Position numbers and translations under genes: made by a program. Below, in pieces: positions 1 through 8,286 of a stretch of 64,000 nt of DNA; within the stretch, counting starts at the first letter, position 1; each line of letters starts with the position of its first letter. Source of the DNA: Bradyrhizobium symbiodeficiens (GTDB taxonomy: Bacteria > Pseudomonadota > Alphaproteobacteria > Rhizobiales > Xanthobacteraceae). The notes beneath the pieces were generated by a model. It did no database searches and had not been told where the DNA came from. It was given only the letters and a program-made list of their open reading frames with translations. The stretch spans positions 5,706,501-5,770,500 of the forward strand of contig NZ_CP029427.2 in the NCBI RefSeq assembly GCF_002266465.3, in the 5' to 3' direction.

Positions 1-902
1 TGGCCGGCGATCGGCCCGGCCGCCAGCCCGACCGCAAGCGCCGGCATGTTGATCAGGCCGAGCACGCGCTGCCCGATGCCGAAGCCGGCCTGCGCCGCCG
101 CGCCGAAATCGCGCAGCACATAGTAGACCACTGCCATGAAGATGAACATCATCGCGAACTCGCCGCCGGCGGGCAGGCCGACGTTGAGAATGCGTTTCAA
201 ATGGTGCGGCTGCGGACGCCATTGCGCAGGATTGAAGGCGACATAGCGCTCGACCTTGCGGAAATACGCCAGCAGCATCAGAGCGCCGATGGCAACCGCG
301 ATCGAACTCGCCAGCCCCGCGCCGGCGACGCCAAGCGCGTAGCCGGTGCCCCAGCCCGAGATCAGCACCGGCGCCAGCGCGATGTTGATGATAACAGCGA
401 CGACCCGCACCAACATGGCGGGACGCACGATGCCGGTCGCACGGAGCGCGGACGCAATCACTTGCATGACGAACTCCAGAGCGAGCGCCGGCATGAACCA
501 CAGCAGGTAAACGGTTCCCGCCTCGATCGTGGCTTGGTCCGCGGCGATCGAACGCATATAGAGGCGAGACAGCACCGCTCCCGCGACCAGCGTCAACAGG
601 CCGAACAGCACCGACAGCGCGACCGCCTGGTTGAAGATCAGATTGGCGTCCGCCCGATCCTTGCGTCCCACGGCATGCGCGATCAGCGCGACCGTGCCGA
701 CGCCGAGCACCTGCATCAGCCCGTTGACGAGAAAGCCGGCGTTGCCGGCCGCAGCGACACCCGCGACGGCGGCATCGCCCAATCCCGACACGAAATACAG
801 ATCGACCAGCTGGCAGATCATGATCGAGATCATGCCGGCCATGATCGGCGGCGTCATGACGAGGATGTGTCTCACGATGGAGCCGTTCGTCAGGTCTTTC
901 AT
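1..902 (-). CDS. MATE family efflux transporter (C-terminus cut by window edge)
   Basis: Reading the complement from ATG 902 gives an open frame that runs off the left edge, so about 300 residues of N-terminal sequence are visible. The start reads MKDLTNGSIVRHILVMTPPI and is followed by successive hydrophobic helices; the opening segment with PPIMAGM and QLVDLYFVSGLG is the typical first helix region of MATE (MatE/NorM/DinF-like) cation- or proton-coupled drug antiporters of the inner membrane. A purine-rich GGAATGAG precedes the start. It lies 67 bp downstream of the ABC exporter on the same strand and may be co-transcribed with it. Substrate cannot be told from sequence. The family is clear; the rest of the gene (normally about 450 residues) is outside the window. 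Confidence 0.85.
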   Translation of the reverse strand, partial: MKDLTNGSIVRHILVMTPPIMAGMISIMICQLVDLYFVSGLGDAAVAGVAAAGNAGFLVNGLMQVLGVGTVALIAHAVGRKDRADANLIFNQAVALSVLFGLLTLVAGAVLSRLYMRSIAADQATIEAGTVYLLWFMPALALEFVMQVIASALRATGIVRPAMLVRVVAVIINIALAPVLISGWGTGYALGVAGAGLASSIAVAIGALMLLAYFRKVERYVAFNPAQWRPQPHHLKRILNVGLPAGGEFAMMFIFMAVVYYVLRDFGAAAQAGFGIGQRVLGLINMPALAVGLAAGPIAG

Positions 903-969
903 CTCATTCCATCCTTGACGCATTCCTTGGCGCCGTGGCTGCGGGACTTTCGTCCCGCAGCCGCCCGCC

Positions 970-2769
970 TCACTCCGCCGCTGCGACGTGCCCGAGCTCG
1001 ACCACCTGGCGCTCGAACAGGCCGCGATAGATGCCTCCCGGCTTACCCGCGAGCGTGGCATGGGTGCCCTGCTCGACGATCTCGCCGCGGTCGAACACCA
1101 GGATGCGATCGAGGCTGCGCACCGTCGACAGCCGATGCGCGATCACGATCGAGGTGCGGCCCTTCATCAGCCGCTCCATCGCCTCCTGAATCAGCGCCTC
1201 CGATTCCGAATCGAGGCTCGAGGTCGCCTCGTCCAGGATCAGCACCGGCGCGTCCGCCAGGAAGGCGCGCGCCAGCGCCACGCGCTGCCGCTCGCCGCCC
1301 GACAGTTTCACGCCGCGCTCGCCGACCAGCGTGCCGTAACCCTTCGGCAGGCGCAGGATGAAGTCGTGCGCGTTGGCCAACCGCGCCGCGTGCTCGATCG
1401 CCTCGAGGCTGGCCCCGGGCCGGCCATAGGCGATGTTCTCGGCCAACGAACGGTGGAACAGGATCGGGTCCTGCTGCACGATCGCGATCTGGTTGCGCAG
1501 CGATTGCTGTGTAGCCAATGCGATGTCCTGCCCGTCGATCAGCACGCGACCGCCGGTGACGTCGTAGAGCCGCTGTACCAGCTTGACGAAGGTGGTCTTG
1601 CCGGAGCCGGAGCGGCCGACCAGGCCGACACGTTCACCGGCCCGGATCGTCACCGACAGCCCGTCGTAGAGCGGCGCGCGATGGCCGCCATAGTGGAACG
1701 TCACGTCCTCGAACACAATCTCGCCGCCCTCGATCGCGATCGGCTGCGCACCGGCCGCATCGGCGATGCCGATCGGCTCGGCATGGATCGCCACCAGCTC
1801 GTCCATGTCGTTGACCGAGCGCTGGAGGTTGTTGATGTGCATGCCGACGTCACGCAAGTAGGCGTGGATGATGTAGTAGCTGGTCAGCACATAAGTCACG
1901 TCGCCGGGCGAGGCGCGTCCCGACATCCACAACAGCACCGCGCCGCCGATCACGGACGTGCGGAGGCACAGCAGCAGCGAGAGCTGCGCCATGGCCGTGT
2001 AGTTGTAGCGCAGCCAGGTCCGCCGCACCCGCACCCGCCATCGGTTGATGACACGGGCGAGCCGCGAATCCTCGCGCGCCTCCGCGCCGAACGACTTCAC
2101 CACGGCGTTGCAGGTCAGGGCATCCGCAAGCGTGCCGCCGACCTTGGTGTCCCAGGCATTGGAGATGCGCGCTGCCGGCGCGATGTAGCGCGTCGAGAAC
2201 ACGACGGTCACGGCGACGTAGAAGAACGCGCCGACCGCGATCACCGCGCCGAGCGAGGCCCAGTGCATCCCGATCAGGACCATCGAGCCGATCAAGACCA
2301 GCAGCGAGGGCGCGAGCGCCATCAGGATGGTGTCGTTGAGCAGGTCGAGCGCCCACATGCCGCGCGTGATCTTGCGCACGGTCGAGCCCGCGAAGGAGTT
2401 TGCGTGCCAATCGGTGGAGAAGCGCTGCACGCGGATGAAAGCCTCCTGTGCGACGTCCGACATGGTCTTGAGCGTGAATGGCACGATCGCCTGCAGGCCG
2501 GCCAGCCGCAGCACCACGGACGCGGCGCCCAGCGCCACGATGGCGCCGAAAGCAATCAGGGCGGCATGCCGCGCATCGGGATCGGACGGGCCGCGCGTCA
2601 GCGCATCGACCAGCCGACCCGAGAAGACCGGCATGAACAGGTCGGCGATGGTGGCACCCAGCAAGCCGCCGGCCACGATCAGGCCCCGTCCCGGCTGCTT
2701 CAGCCAGTGCCGGAACACGAAGGGCAGCACCAGGCGGATCGCCGCGGGCTTTTTTGACAGAGCGGTCAT
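970..2769 (-). CDS. ABC exporter, fused permease-ATPase (type I half transporter)
   Basis: The 599-residue protein has an N-terminal six-helix transmembrane domain (about residues 15-320) and a C-terminal nucleotide-binding domain. Walker A GRSGSGKTT lies near residues 385-393, the Q-loop in IAIVQQDPILFHRS, the signature LSGGERQR near 489-496, Walker B VLILDEAT about 20 residues later and the switch histidine in IVIAHRLSTV. This is the layout of MsbA/LmrA-type exporters, which work as dimers in the inner membrane. The gene starts ATG 2769 and is followed after 67 bp by the MATE gene, so an efflux operon is plausible. The substrate is unknown: lipid, peptide or drug are all possible for this family. 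Confidence 0.9.
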   Translation of the reverse strand: MTALSKKPAAIRLVLPFVFRHWLKQPGRGLIVAGGLLGATIADLFMPVFSGRLVDALTRGPSDPDARHAALIAFGAIVALGAASVVLRLAGLQAIVPFTLKTMSDVAQEAFIRVQRFSTDWHANSFAGSTVRKITRGMWALDLLNDTILMALAPSLLVLIGSMVLIGMHWASLGAVIAVGAFFYVAVTVVFSTRYIAPAARISNAWDTKVGGTLADALTCNAVVKSFGAEAREDSRLARVINRWRVRVRRTWLRYNYTAMAQLSLLLCLRTSVIGGAVLLWMSGRASPGDVTYVLTSYYIIHAYLRDVGMHINNLQRSVNDMDELVAIHAEPIGIADAAGAQPIAIEGGEIVFEDVTFHYGGHRAPLYDGLSVTIRAGERVGLVGRSGSGKTTFVKLVQRLYDVTGGRVLIDGQDIALATQQSLRNQIAIVQQDPILFHRSLAENIAYGRPGASLEAIEHAARLANAHDFILRLPKGYGTLVGERGVKLSGGERQRVALARAFLADAPVLILDEATSSLDSESEALIQEAMERLMKGRTSIVIAHRLSTVRSLDRILVFDRGEIVEQGTHATLAGKPGGIYRGLFERQVVELGHVAAAE

Positions 2770-3138
2770 GGCATCATCCGGCCGCTTCTGGCGCGGTCCG
2801 GCTCCATCGATGGACGCAGGCCGGCCGCGAGGGCCGGGACAGCGTTACTTGAGACTGAATTTGACTTGGGAAGCGGAGCGATCGGGACTTTGTGCCCAAT
2901 CGAAGCTGGCGGAAGAGGCCTCTAGGAGGCCGAGCAGATACCGAGCCAGAACATCATCGAGCGCGGGCGGGCGATCTGCGAAAGCGACGAAATCATGCAA
3001 ATCTCTCCCCGGTTCGAATGAATGAGGTGCGCCTTATAGATGCGTCGTTTTCGGTTTGCAACGGGGCCCGCGCGAGATCACGGACGAGTGTTGCAATTTG
3101 GTTCCTCCTTCGAACGAAGGACGTCAGGCGAAGCGCGG
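2770..3138. other. 369-bp gap with one doubtful small ORF
   Basis: No clear gene. On the minus strand a frame from TTG 3000 to TAA 2845 would encode 51 residues beginning LHDFVAFADRPPALDD and ending VKFSLK. It has protein-like composition but no upstream ATG, only a close GGGGAGA, and I do not recognise it; it could be a small gene, or a remnant. The rest of the gap presumably holds the ABC exporter promoter and the 3' flank of the MFS gene. Confidence 0.3.
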
Positions 3139-4722
3139 TCAATGCGCGTCGCCGCCGCCGGTCAGCGAGGCCGGCTTATTCAGCAGCGTCACCAGCAGGG
3201 TGAGGCCGAGATAGAACAGCGTCAGCACGAAGAAGGCGTCGCCGAAGCTCATCACCACGGCCTGGCGGTGCACGAGCTGGGAGAGCTGCTTCATCGCCAT
3301 CAGCGTGGAATCGCCGAGCCCCTGGAACTTCTGCATGAACATGGTCAGCGTTTCGGTCGCGGTTGCATTGCCCCAGGTCACGCGCTCCTGGAGGCGGGTG
3401 ATGTGCAAATCGGTGCGGTCGTTGAGCACGGTGTTGATGACGGCGAGGCCGACGGCGCCGCCGAGGTTGCGCATCAGGTTGAACAGGCCCGAGGCGTTCT
3501 TCACCCTGTCAGGCGCCAGCGTGCCGAGCGCGATGTTGTTGGTCGGCACCATCGCGAACATCATGCCGATGCCGCGCAGGATCTGCGGCACCAGCAGCTC
3601 GTAGAAATCGTAGTCGCGGGTGATCCAGGTCATCTGGTAGGAGCCGATCGCGAACACGACGAGGCCGAATGCGATCATGTAGCGCATGTCGAGCTTCGTC
3701 ATGAGCCGGCCGACCAGCGGCGCGACCAGGAACATGGTGATGCCGGAGACGAACATGGTCTCGCCGATCATCAGCGCGCTGTAGCCGCGCACCTCGGCGA
3801 GATAGCGCGGATAGATGTAGGTCAGGCCGTAGAGGCCGATGCCGATGCAGAACTGCAGGACACAGCCGATCGCGAAATTGCGATCCGAGAAGGTGCGCAG
3901 ATTCACGATCGGCTCGACCGCCGTGAAAACGCGCCAGAAGAAGGCGATCGCCGAGATGGCGCAGATCCAGGCGCAGATCGCGACCGAGGTGTCCTGCATC
4001 CATTCATATTGCGGCCCCTCTTCGAGCACGTATTCCAGCGTGCCGAGAAAGCCGGCCATGAACAAGAGGCCCCACCAGTCGAAGCGGTCGAGCAGTTCGA
4101 AATGCGGCTCGTCGAAATCGACCAGCGCGAGCACGCCGATGGTGATGCCGATGCCGGGCACGACGTTGATGAAGAACAGCCAGTTCCACGACATCAGGTC
4201 GGTGATGTAGCCGCCGACCGTCGGCCCGATCGTGGGTGCGAGGGTCGCGACCAGTCCGATGATGGGACCGACAATGTGGAATTTCGATCGCGGGAACACG
4301 GTATAGGCCGAGGCGAACACCGTCGGGATCATGCCGGCGCCCAAAAATCCCTGCAATGCACGCCAGAGGATCATCTCCTCGATGGTGGTGGCGAAGCCGC
4401 AGAGCAGGCTCGAGGCGGTGAAGCCGGCCGCCGAGATCGCGAACAGCAGCCGCGTGCCGAAGGCGCGCGACAGGAATCCCGACAGCGGGATCGCGATGAC
4501 CTCGGCGATCAGATAGGCGGTCTGGACCCAGGAGACTTCGCTGGAGCTCGCCGACAGGCCCGCCTGGATCTCGCTGAGGGAGGCCGAGACGATCTGGATG
4601 TCCAGGATCGACATGAACATCCCGAACACCATGATGATGAACGCGAACAACCGCTTCGGCGCGATGCGCTCCGAAGCGGGGTCCGCCATCATGGCGGGTG
4701 AAGCGGTGGTGGCGTTGGCCAT
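3139..4722 (-). CDS. DHA2 family MFS multidrug efflux permease (EmrB/QacA type)
   Basis: The 527-residue protein starts MANATTASPAMM at ATG 4722; the open frame continues further upstream but only through a palindromic repeat, so that extension is not coding. After a short hydrophilic N-terminus there are about 14 predicted membrane helices. DHA2 hallmarks are visible: FMSILDIQIVSASLSEIQ in helix 1, SWVQTAYLIAEV, the loop RALQGFLGAGMIPTVFA and the antiporter motif C region APTIGPTVGGYITD. EmrB-type proteins export hydrophobic drugs by proton antiport through a HlyD-type adaptor, and such an adaptor is encoded immediately upstream. The pair is separated by 204 bp containing a repeat. Regulation is probably by the divergent TetR protein. 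Confidence 0.9.
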   Translation of the reverse strand: MANATTASPAMMADPASERIAPKRLFAFIIMVFGMFMSILDIQIVSASLSEIQAGLSASSSEVSWVQTAYLIAEVIAIPLSGFLSRAFGTRLLFAISAAGFTASSLLCGFATTIEEMILWRALQGFLGAGMIPTVFASAYTVFPRSKFHIVGPIIGLVATLAPTIGPTVGGYITDLMSWNWLFFINVVPGIGITIGVLALVDFDEPHFELLDRFDWWGLLFMAGFLGTLEYVLEEGPQYEWMQDTSVAICAWICAISAIAFFWRVFTAVEPIVNLRTFSDRNFAIGCVLQFCIGIGLYGLTYIYPRYLAEVRGYSALMIGETMFVSGITMFLVAPLVGRLMTKLDMRYMIAFGLVVFAIGSYQMTWITRDYDFYELLVPQILRGIGMMFAMVPTNNIALGTLAPDRVKNASGLFNLMRNLGGAVGLAVINTVLNDRTDLHITRLQERVTWGNATATETLTMFMQKFQGLGDSTLMAMKQLSQLVHRQAVVMSFGDAFFVLTLFYLGLTLLVTLLNKPASLTGGGDAH

Positions 4723-4761
4723 TGTGTCAGCTCTGACTGAAGCAAGCCGCGAGGTCGGTGC

Positions 4762-4882
4762 ACCTCTCCCGCTTGCGGGAGAGGTCGGCGCGAAGCGCCG
4801 GGTGGGGGCTCTCTCCGCTTGGGGATTGTCCCGTTGCGGAGGCACCCTCTCCCCAGCCCTCTCCCGCAAGCGGGAGAGGGAG
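4762..4882. repeat. Palindromic intergenic repeat, family F
   Basis: The element opens with CCTCTCCCGCTTGCGGGAGA and closes with the same hairpin, giving two short perfect stem-loops around a variable core that contains GGCGCGAAGCGCCGGGTGGG. A second copy with the same layout lies at 21607-21753, and single-hairpin relatives occur near 35788 and 37177. Here it sits between the adaptor and permease genes of one efflux operon. Confidence 0.85.
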
Positions 4883-4926
4883 CGCACCTGCGTGAGAGGT
4901 GGCGGCGCGGCTCATGTCACCAAATC

Positions 4927-6240
4927 CTACTGCGGATGGATCGCGGTGGGATCGTCTAGGTCGACCTCGCTGTCGGCGTCGGCCGCGCCCTTGTTGGTGT
5001 CGACAGTCGCATAGACCGACATGCCGGCACGGAGCAGGTTCTGCTTCGCCACCGACTTCGGCACGCGGATGCGTACCGGCACGCGCTGCACGATCTTCGT
5101 GAAATTGCCGGTGGCGTTGTCGGGCGGCAGCAGCGTGAACACCGAACCCGAGCCCGCCGCGATGCTGTCGACGACACCGGAGAACTTGCGCATGCCGTAG
5201 GCGTCGACCTTGATCGTCACCGGCTGGCCGGGACGAATGCGCCTGAGCTGCGTTTCCTTGAAATTCGCGTCGATATACACGTTGTTGAGCGGCACGATGT
5301 TGCCGAGGCGCTGCCCGACCGCGACGAAATCGCCGGTGCTGACCAGACGGTTCGAAAACGTGCCGTCGACCGGTGCACGCACGGCGGTGAAGCCGAGGTC
5401 GCGCTCCGCCTTGGCGAGCGTGGTCTTGAGCTCGGCGAGCTGGGCCTGCGCTTCGGCCTGCTGCGCCTTGGCGACATCGACATTGCTGATTGCAACGTCG
5501 TAGGCGGCCTGTGCCGCCTTGACCGCGGCGGCGCCTTGGTCGCGTCCGGCTTCCGAGCTCTCGAACACGGCACGCGAGGCAAACCCCTTGTTGCTCAGGG
5601 CCTGCTGGCGTTCATAGTCGAGATCGGCGCGCTTGAGTCCCGCCTCGGCCGAGACCAGCTGCGCCTTGGCCTGCGCCACCTGGCTGTCGAGCGCGGCGAT
5701 CTGGCGGCCGATGCGATCGATGGTGGCCTGCTGGGTCGCGATCCTGGTCGCGGCGGCATCGACCGCGATCTTGTAGTCGCCGTCATCGATGCGGAAGACG
5801 ATGTCGCCGGCGCGCACGGTGGTGTTGTCGCCGGCGAGGATCGAGGCGATGTGGCCGGCAACGCGCGCACCCAGCATGGTGTTGTTGGCGCGGACATAGG
5901 CGTCGTCGGTGGAGATATAGAAGCGTCCGACCAGCGTGTAGTAGCCGGCATAGCTCGCGGCCGCGAGCGCCAGCACCAGGCCGACACCCATCAGCACGAA
6001 TTTGCGCTTGCCGGATTTGGGAGCGCCGGCGGCCGGTGCGTTGGGCGCAGGTGCGGCCGGCTTGTCGGTCACGGGTTTCTCCGGCGCCTCGGCGGTGCGG
6101 CGCTTGGCTTCCTCGGCCAAGTGAGAGCGCAACTGCCCGGCAAGGGGCGCAGCGTCCTCGATCGCAGCACCACCGTCCGCGTGATCCTCCAGCGTTTCCT
6201 GGCGAAGGACGCGCGCAGCCTGGTCTCTCGATACGGCCAT
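4927..6240 (-). CDS. HlyD/EmrA-type periplasmic adaptor of an efflux pump
   Basis: The 437-residue protein has a long polar, Ala/Pro-rich N-terminus, one membrane anchor at about residues 80-100 (FVLMGVGLVLALAAASYAGY), then the EmrA-type entry sequence FYISTDDAYVRANN. A biotinyl-lipoyl-like half motif follows, then a coiled-coil hairpin rich in Ala, Gln and Lys (about 150-285), and a second lipoyl half with AVRAPVDGTF and a beta-barrel region. Such adaptors bridge an inner-membrane MFS pump to an outer-membrane channel; the DHA2 permease downstream is the expected partner. No outer-membrane factor gene is nearby. The N-terminal cytoplasmic extension of about 75 residues is longer than in E. 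coli EmrA. Confidence 0.88.
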   Translation of the reverse strand: MAVSRDQAARVLRQETLEDHADGGAAIEDAAPLAGQLRSHLAEEAKRRTAEAPEKPVTDKPAAPAPNAPAAGAPKSGKRKFVLMGVGLVLALAAASYAGYYTLVGRFYISTDDAYVRANNTMLGARVAGHIASILAGDNTTVRAGDIVFRIDDGDYKIAVDAAATRIATQQATIDRIGRQIAALDSQVAQAKAQLVSAEAGLKRADLDYERQQALSNKGFASRAVFESSEAGRDQGAAAVKAAQAAYDVAISNVDVAKAQQAEAQAQLAELKTTLAKAERDLGFTAVRAPVDGTFSNRLVSTGDFVAVGQRLGNIVPLNNVYIDANFKETQLRRIRPGQPVTIKVDAYGMRKFSGVVDSIAAGSGSVFTLLPPDNATGNFTKIVQRVPVRIRVPKSVAKQNLLRAGMSVYATVDTNKGAADADSEVDLDDPTAIHPQ

Positions 6241-6315
6241 AAAGGCCTCCCCAAAAAAAGCGCGATCCAGGAAAGCCGGCGTGCGGCCCGTTCCCTCTCG
6301 CCAAATCCAAATATC

Positions 6316-6338
6316 ATTGACCGAACGGTTCGGTCAAT
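6316..6338. promoter_or_regulatory. 23-bp palindrome, probable TetR operator
   Basis: ATTGACCGAAC and its exact mirror flank a single central base. The site lies between the divergent adaptor gene (start 6240) and tetR-family gene (start 6437). Each arm contains TTGACC, a good -35 hexamer, on each strand, so a repressor bound here would cover both promoters. Downstream CATAAT at 6342-6347 could serve as a -10 with a long spacer. Confidence 0.7.
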
Positions 6339-6436
6339 ATACATAATAGTCCCGGCCGGACCCTACTGACGAGAATCCTTTATTCGGGTTTCATGGCCGC
6401 AGACCCGACTCAAAAACCTTCCGAGACCCTGAACCA

Positions 6437-7072
6437 ATGGTTGTAGCCGGCCGCGATCATCTGCACGTCATCCAGGAGGAGGACGGCTCCAAACGTCGCC
6501 AGATCTTGGACGGCGCCCGCAAAGTATTCATGGATCTCGGCTTCGACGGCGCCAGCATGGGCGAGATCGCGCGCGCCGCGCAGGTCTCCAAGGGCACGCT
6601 CTACGTCTACTTCGCCGACAAATGCGCGCTGTTCGAAGCCATCCTCGAACAGGAAGCGCTCCAGTACGGCCAAGTCGTGTTCAATTTCGATCCCGCGCGC
6701 GATGCCGAGACCACGCTGAAGGAGTTCGGTCTCGCCTACCTTCACCTGGTCTGCCGGCCCGGTGGCGGATCGGCGATCCGCACAGTGATGGCGATCGCCG
6801 AACGCATGCCGGATGTCGGCCGCCGCTACTATGCGCGCGTGCTCGACAAGAGCATCAACCGCCTCTCCGCCTATCTCCAAGCCCGCGTCGCTTCCGGCAA
6901 TCTCGATATCGACGATTGCGACCTTGCCGCCTCGCAATTCATGGAATTGTGCAAGGCTTCCCTCTTCCTGCCGTTCGTCTTCCAGGCCGCGCCCGCGCCA
7001 TCGGAGGAGCGCATGACCGAGGTGGTCGAAAGCGCGACGCGGATGTTCCTGGCAGCGTATCGGGCGAAGTAG
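6437..7072 (+). CDS. TetR/AcrR family transcriptional regulator
   Basis: The 211-residue protein has an N-terminal TetR-type helix-turn-helix (about residues 17-63: RRQILDGARKVFMDLGFDG, then MGEIARAAQVSKGTLYVYF), the most conserved part of the family. The C-terminal part resembles the AefR-like/TetR_C ligand domains with FMELCKASLFLPFVF near the end. It is transcribed away from the HlyD/MFS efflux pair, the usual arrangement for a local repressor of a drug pump, and a 23-bp palindrome lies between them. ATG 6437 was chosen because no longer methionine start is in frame. The inducing ligand cannot be predicted. Confidence 0.88.
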   Translation: MVVAGRDHLHVIQEEDGSKRRQILDGARKVFMDLGFDGASMGEIARAAQVSKGTLYVYFADKCALFEAILEQEALQYGQVVFNFDPARDAETTLKEFGLAYLHLVCRPGGGSAIRTVMAIAERMPDVGRRYYARVLDKSINRLSAYLQARVASGNLDIDDCDLAASQFMELCKASLFLPFVFQAAPAPSEERMTEVVESATRMFLAAYRAK

Positions 7073-7125
7073 CGACAAGCCGGCCATGCGTTGCAGGCCA
7101 TTCGGACGGCGCTATATTTGGGTTC

Positions 7126-7467
7126 ATGTCCCGTGATCTTCGCCCGCCCGTCGATATCCTTCATTACGAGATCGTTCAGGAACAGGCCTCCGCGCTTGGA
7201 CGAATGGGTCACACGCTCGAACAGGCGCTGACGCGCTTGCGTGAGTTCGACGCCGCCCATGCGCTCCCGGAGTTGCCCGCCTCGCTGCAGCCGGCCAGGC
7301 GCAAGCTGGTGATGGAAGCCGGCCAGGCGCTTTGGATGCTGGTGGTGCAGCGGGAGTCATCCGGCCTGCGCGACAGCCGCCATATCATGCGGACCTACAA
7401 CGTCCCGGCCGAGGTGCAGCGGTGCATGGGGCTTGTTCCCGCACCGACGAAGCCGACGTCGAAATGA
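7126..7467 (+). CDS. Conserved hypothetical protein, about 113 residues
   Basis: ATG 7126 opens a 113-residue, soluble, mostly helical protein without signal peptide. A C-terminal segment LRDSRHIMRTYNVPAEVQRC looks conserved-like and contains several charged residues; the middle (LQPARRKLVMEAGQALWMLV) is amphipathic helix. I think it belongs to an alphaproteobacterial domain of unknown function (possibly DUF6665), but that name is uncertain. It follows tetR by 53 bp on the same strand and converges with the Crp-type gene, leaving only 18 bp between stops. No function is proposed. Confidence 0.7.
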   Translation: MSRDLRPPVDILHYEIVQEQASALGRMGHTLEQALTRLREFDAAHALPELPASLQPARRKLVMEAGQALWMLVVQRESSGLRDSRHIMRTYNVPAEVQRCMGLVPAPTKPTSK

Positions 7468-7485
7468 CATTTCACGCAGCGTACG

Positions 7486-8214
7486 CTAATCCGGCACCTG
7501 CTTCCTCAATGCCGCGAGGTCGTTGACGACCATCTTGGTCGGGCCGGTCGCGATGATACCGTCGTCCTGGAGTCGCCCAAGGATCAGACTGATCGACTGC
7601 CGCGTCGCGCCGATCATGCGCGCGAGATTGGCTTGCGTGATCCGGCCGAGCGAGATCGGCCCGCTCTCGTCCTGGGCCGCGTTCTCGCATAGCTTCACCA
7701 GCAGCAACACCAGCCGTTCGGCCGCCTTCTGCCCAGCAAGCATCTGCGCCAGCATTGAATAGGTCTCGCCCTTGAAGCCGAGGCACTCGATCAGCGCGAC
7801 CGCGAAGGATGGCGACTGCGCGATCAGGCGGCGGATCGCATCCTGGTCGAGGTGCAGCGCTTCGACACGGCCGAGCGCGCGTGCCGACCAGCTATGACGG
7901 TGATCGCCGAGAATGTAGGGTGCACCGACGAAATCGCCGGCCTCCCAGGTTGCCAGCATCAGTTCGCGTCCCTGCGTGCCGGCATGGGTGCTTTCGACGA
8001 TCCCGCTCAGGATGATGTGGATGCCGTTCGCGGCCTCGGATTCCCGCAGCAGATATTCGCGGTTCTGGTAGATGGCCAACCTGCCGGTCCGCATCACCAG
8101 GTCGAGATCGGGCTTTTCCAACGCCTTCAGCACGTAACGTCCGCTCCGGGCCCTCCGCACATCCGTGCAAGGCTCAGCCGGATCGGCCACCTCATGCGCA
8201 AGACTGCGCTCCAC
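7486..8214 (-). CDS. Crp/Fnr family transcriptional regulator
   Basis: The 242-residue protein has a cyclic-nucleotide-binding-like beta-roll (about residues 40-140, with GDFVGAPYILGDHRHSW) and a C-terminal winged helix-turn-helix, ITQANLARMIGATRQSISLI, followed by LGRLQDDGII. Only scattered cysteines occur, so an FNR-type iron-sulfur cluster is unlikely. The cAMP-binding arginine motif is not evident, so the signal is unknown. It is the last gene of the minus-strand group with the amidase and ABC-importer components, 72 bp beyond the amidase, so it may regulate them or simply be adjacent. Confidence 0.88.
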   Translation of the reverse strand: MERSLAHEVADPAEPCTDVRRARSGRYVLKALEKPDLDLVMRTGRLAIYQNREYLLRESEAANGIHIILSGIVESTHAGTQGRELMLATWEAGDFVGAPYILGDHRHSWSARALGRVEALHLDQDAIRRLIAQSPSFAVALIECLGFKGETYSMLAQMLAGQKAAERLVLLLVKLCENAAQDESGPISLGRITQANLARMIGATRQSISLILGRLQDDGIIATGPTKMVVNDLAALRKQVPD

Positions 8215-8286
8215 GATCGGTCTCCCTTCGAGCGACGGGCCGAAGGCTAGGAGGTCTCTGGTCAGATTGCAACGCGGCGCGAATGC

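Noticed and set aside
988..2757. 589-codon plus-strand frame opposite the ABC exporter
   Set aside because: Composition is dominated by Arg, His, Gln and Asp, with no domain; it is the mirror of a high-GC coding gene.
4723..4887. N-terminal extension of the MFS permease
   Set aside because: The extra 55 codons translate the palindromic family-F repeat; the true start precedes the first conserved helix.
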